In this document: positions 16,395 through 17,787 of the stretch, one piece after another
How positions within the stretch are numbered: the stretch's first letter is position 1
How the letters are laid out: each line of letters opens with the position of its first letter
Assembly: GCA_030407315.1 (NCBI GenBank)
Contig: JALQPE010001532.1
Coordinates: forward strand, 1 to 17,787
Reading direction: 5' to 3'
DNA length: 17,787 nt
Source of the DNA: Asparagopsis taxiformis
Taxonomy: Eukaryota > Rhodophyta > Florideophyceae > Bonnemaisoniales > Bonnemaisoniaceae
Notes under the pieces: model-generated
What the model saw: the letters and a program-made list of their open reading frames with translations, nothing else
Told to the model about the DNA's origin: nothing
Database searches by the model: none
Program-made: the position numbers and the translations under genes

Positions 16395-16418
16395 TATTGC
16401 AAATTCTGTGTCTGACCA

Positions 16419-17505
16419 ATGGATTCCATAATCTAATATCTCATGTAAAAGGAGAAATAATAACTACTTCACATTGGGTTCAACCAGGACCAGTCATACT
16501 TTAGCATCGGAACAGAGAAAGGGTTCAAGAGCTATAAGCTAGGCAAGGAAGTATCAGAAGCATTGGCCAGAGAGTTCGGAGCAGGCATAGGCATCGTTGA
16601 GATGATATACAAGACCAACATCTACGCACTGGTTGGAGGAGGCAAGACTCCTCGATACCCAAAGAATAAGGTGATAATCTGGGATGATGGTACTCATTCA
16701 TTAATGCAGCCCAAATGAAATGCATTGTCGAAACCAATTGCAAGTCAGAAATCAAGACCATCAAACTCAAACCAGATAGATGCATAGTAGCCCTCGAAAC
16801 CAAGATGTTCATATTCAATTTGGCTGACTTTGCTCTCATTGAATCAGTCGAAACGTGTCCCAACCCCAAAGGACTATGCACCATAGCTAGCATGTTGGAT
16901 GAACTCGTACTGGCCTATCCAAGCAAAACCATAGGAACCATAGAGCTCTTTCATGAGAAAAACGGTACAAAGAGATCAATTGATGCTCATCGATCTACTG
17001 TGTGTGCTCTAGAGCTATGTCCAAAAGGAGTTAAATTGGCAACTGCGTCAGAAAAGGGAACCATAATCAGAATATTCAGCACTGCAACTTTGGAGTGTCT
17101 TCAACAGCTTAGGAGAGGCTCAGAATATGCCACTATCTTCTCAATAGCCTATGACCTAAAATCCTCAATGTTAGCCTGCAGTAGCGATAGTGGAACTGTA
17201 CATGTATTCGCTCTCAAGGCGGCCAAGGAATAGGTACACTCTCTTTAATCAAGGGATAAGGTTCAACCGAAATTGAAAATAAGAAATCTAAGTTCTCGAT
17301 ACTGTCAAAATGGTCTTCATACTTCGACTCATAGTGGAGCTTCGCCACCTTCAGGACAGGTGAAAAGAGAACTAAAGTCGGATTCCTTAATCAGAAGAAT
17401 CTAGCAGTTGTCAGCACAACAGGCATTGTCGACATCGTGGAGTTCAACCTGGAAAAAGGAGGTTAATGCAAGAAACTGGGATAATTTAATCTGTTGTCTT
17501 CCTGA
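16419..17505 (+). CDS. PROPPIN (WIPI/Atg18 family, WDR45-like), 348 aa
   Basis: Exons 16419-16689, 16710-17233 and 17254-17505. The product is a seven-bladed beta-propeller that binds PtdIns3P and PtdIns(3,5)P2 on autophagic or endosomal membranes. Family signatures: LHIGFNQDQSYFSIGTEKGF, GIGIVEMIYKTNIYALVGGG, NKVIIWDD, ETCPNPKGLC, LATASEKGTIIRIF, the LRRG lipid-binding motif at about residues 224-227, SSDSGTVHVF, and near the end SEWSFATF and GGECKK. The LRRG form (rather than FRRG) groups it with WDR45/WDR45B/HSV2. Two 20-nt introns are required to keep the frame. The first 16 codons hold five TAA/TAG, all read as Glu (IIEYLMEKEKEELL). The TAA at 17464-17466 coincides with the Glu of the conserved GEC motif. 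It ends at TGA 17503-17505, 21 bp from the stop of the converging terminal gene. The length is normal for the family. Confidence 0.95.
16690..16709 (+). other. Intron, 20 nt (PROPPIN intron 1)
   Basis: Reads GTACTCATTCATTAATGCAG. It joins VIIWDD to AQMKCIVET; unspliced, TGA follows within a few codons. Confidence 0.94.
17234..17253 (+). other. Intron, 20 nt (PROPPIN intron 2)
   Basis: Reads GTACACTCTCTTTAATCAAG. It joins AAKEE to the last blade (SKFSILSKW, SEWSFATF) and restores the reading frame to the TGA at 17503. Confidence 0.93.
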
Positions 17506-17526
17506 GTTACTGATTTATAACAGAGA

Positions 17527-17751
17527 TCAATGCATCTATTCCTTCCTAATTAGGCTTTGGGTGAGTTCCATGCTGGCTTCCCGGTTGGTCCTGCTGCCTG
17601 TATCTGGGCTCTTTTCATGTTCGTCGTTGAACTCTATTTCTGCTAGCATTTCCTTGAGTGACTTGACTGAATCTTTGATGATCTTGTTGCACTCAGCACT
17701 ATGAATCCGATATTGAAGAACCCATGTGAGAAATTCTCGTAGATGGTCATC
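17527..17751 (-). CDS. 5'-truncated reading frame abutting the right telomere, at least 74 aa
   Basis: On the minus strand a frame ending at TGA 17527-17529 is open all the way to the telomere (GAT at 17749-17751) and continues through the CCCCAA repeats without a Met. The peptide is coding-like: DHLREFLTWVLQYRIHSAEC, then CNKIIKDSVKSLKEMLAEIE, then a charged tail with TAG read as Glu (LIRKEEMH). I do not recognise the family; the first half looks like amphipathic helices. There is an ATG at 17747-17749 in another frame directly next to the telomere. Joining it to this frame would need a 23-nt intron beginning GTTC, unlike the others here. So either the chromosome end lies inside a gene, or the start is very close to the telomere. 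It converges on the PROPPIN gene 21 bp away. Confidence 0.55.
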
Positions 17752-17753
17752 TT

Positions 17754-17787
17754 GGGGGTTGGGGTTGGGGTTGGGGTTGGGGTTGGG
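17754..17787. repeat. Right telomere, GGGGTT repeats
   Basis: About five to six GGGGTT units end the + strand, in the orientation expected of a right chromosome end. The first, inner unit has five G instead of four, probably reflecting the junction base. Together with the left end this shows a complete linear molecule of about 17.8 kb. Confidence 0.97.

Noticed and set aside
1..17787. Gln assignment for TAA/TAG (Tetrahymena/Paramecium code)
   Set aside because: It gives the same gene boundaries, and the Cys-rich repeats allow it, but the TTLL and PROPPIN positions favour Glu. It stays as the main alternative.

Overview
The window appears to be one complete ciliate macronuclear chromosome, capped at the left by CCCCAA repeats (1-50) and at the right by GGGGTT repeats (about 17754-17787). 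Three signs show a ciliate. The telomeres are of C4A2 type. TAA and TAG occur repeatedly inside conserved protein families while every gene ends at TGA. Many genes carry introns of only 20-22 nt. Where the in-frame TAA/TAG falls in alignable positions it usually stands where the family has glutamate (TTLL FxGYDF and NPCLE motifs, the GEC motif near the end of PROPPINs, the YKE of GST). This points to UAA/UAG = Glu, the peritrich nuclear code (NCBI table 30; Vorticella, Carchesium and relatives), rather than the Gln of Tetrahymena and Paramecium. All translations here use that code. The family matches are from recognition, not from a search.

Layout: sixteen genes are called. Left half: a basic unknown protein (135-941, -), a secreted protein of eleven Cys-rich repeats (1093-3405, -), a 71-residue small gene (4090-4305, +), a dual-specificity phosphatase with a long tail (4391-5687, -), a SHIPPO/STPGR repeat protein (5812-6683, -), a secreted EF-hand protein (6759-7154, -), an aldo-keto reductase (7207-8277, -) and a second, longer SHIPPO protein (8315-9735, -). 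Right half: a helix-turn-helix protein (10162-10683, +), a mu-like glutathione S-transferase (10991-11772, +), a coiled-coil protein (11809-12831, -), a RING/TRAF zinc-finger protein (12918-14168, -), a tubulin tyrosine ligase-like enzyme (14332-15918, +), an unknown 134-residue protein (15990-16394, +), a WIPI/Atg18-type PROPPIN (16419-17505, +) and a reading frame that runs into the right telomere (17527-about 17751, -).

The genes are packed tightly: several are only 21-86 bp apart. They do not form one pathway. There is a ciliary/microtubule flavour (two SHIPPO proteins, a TTLL, a coiled-coil protein) mixed with housekeeping functions. The most notable features are the code, the uniform tiny GTA...AG introns with an A nearly fixed six bases from the 3' end, and the gene apparently cut by the right telomere. 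I found no rRNA or tRNA gene, mobile element or CRISPR array, and no clearly new multi-gene system.
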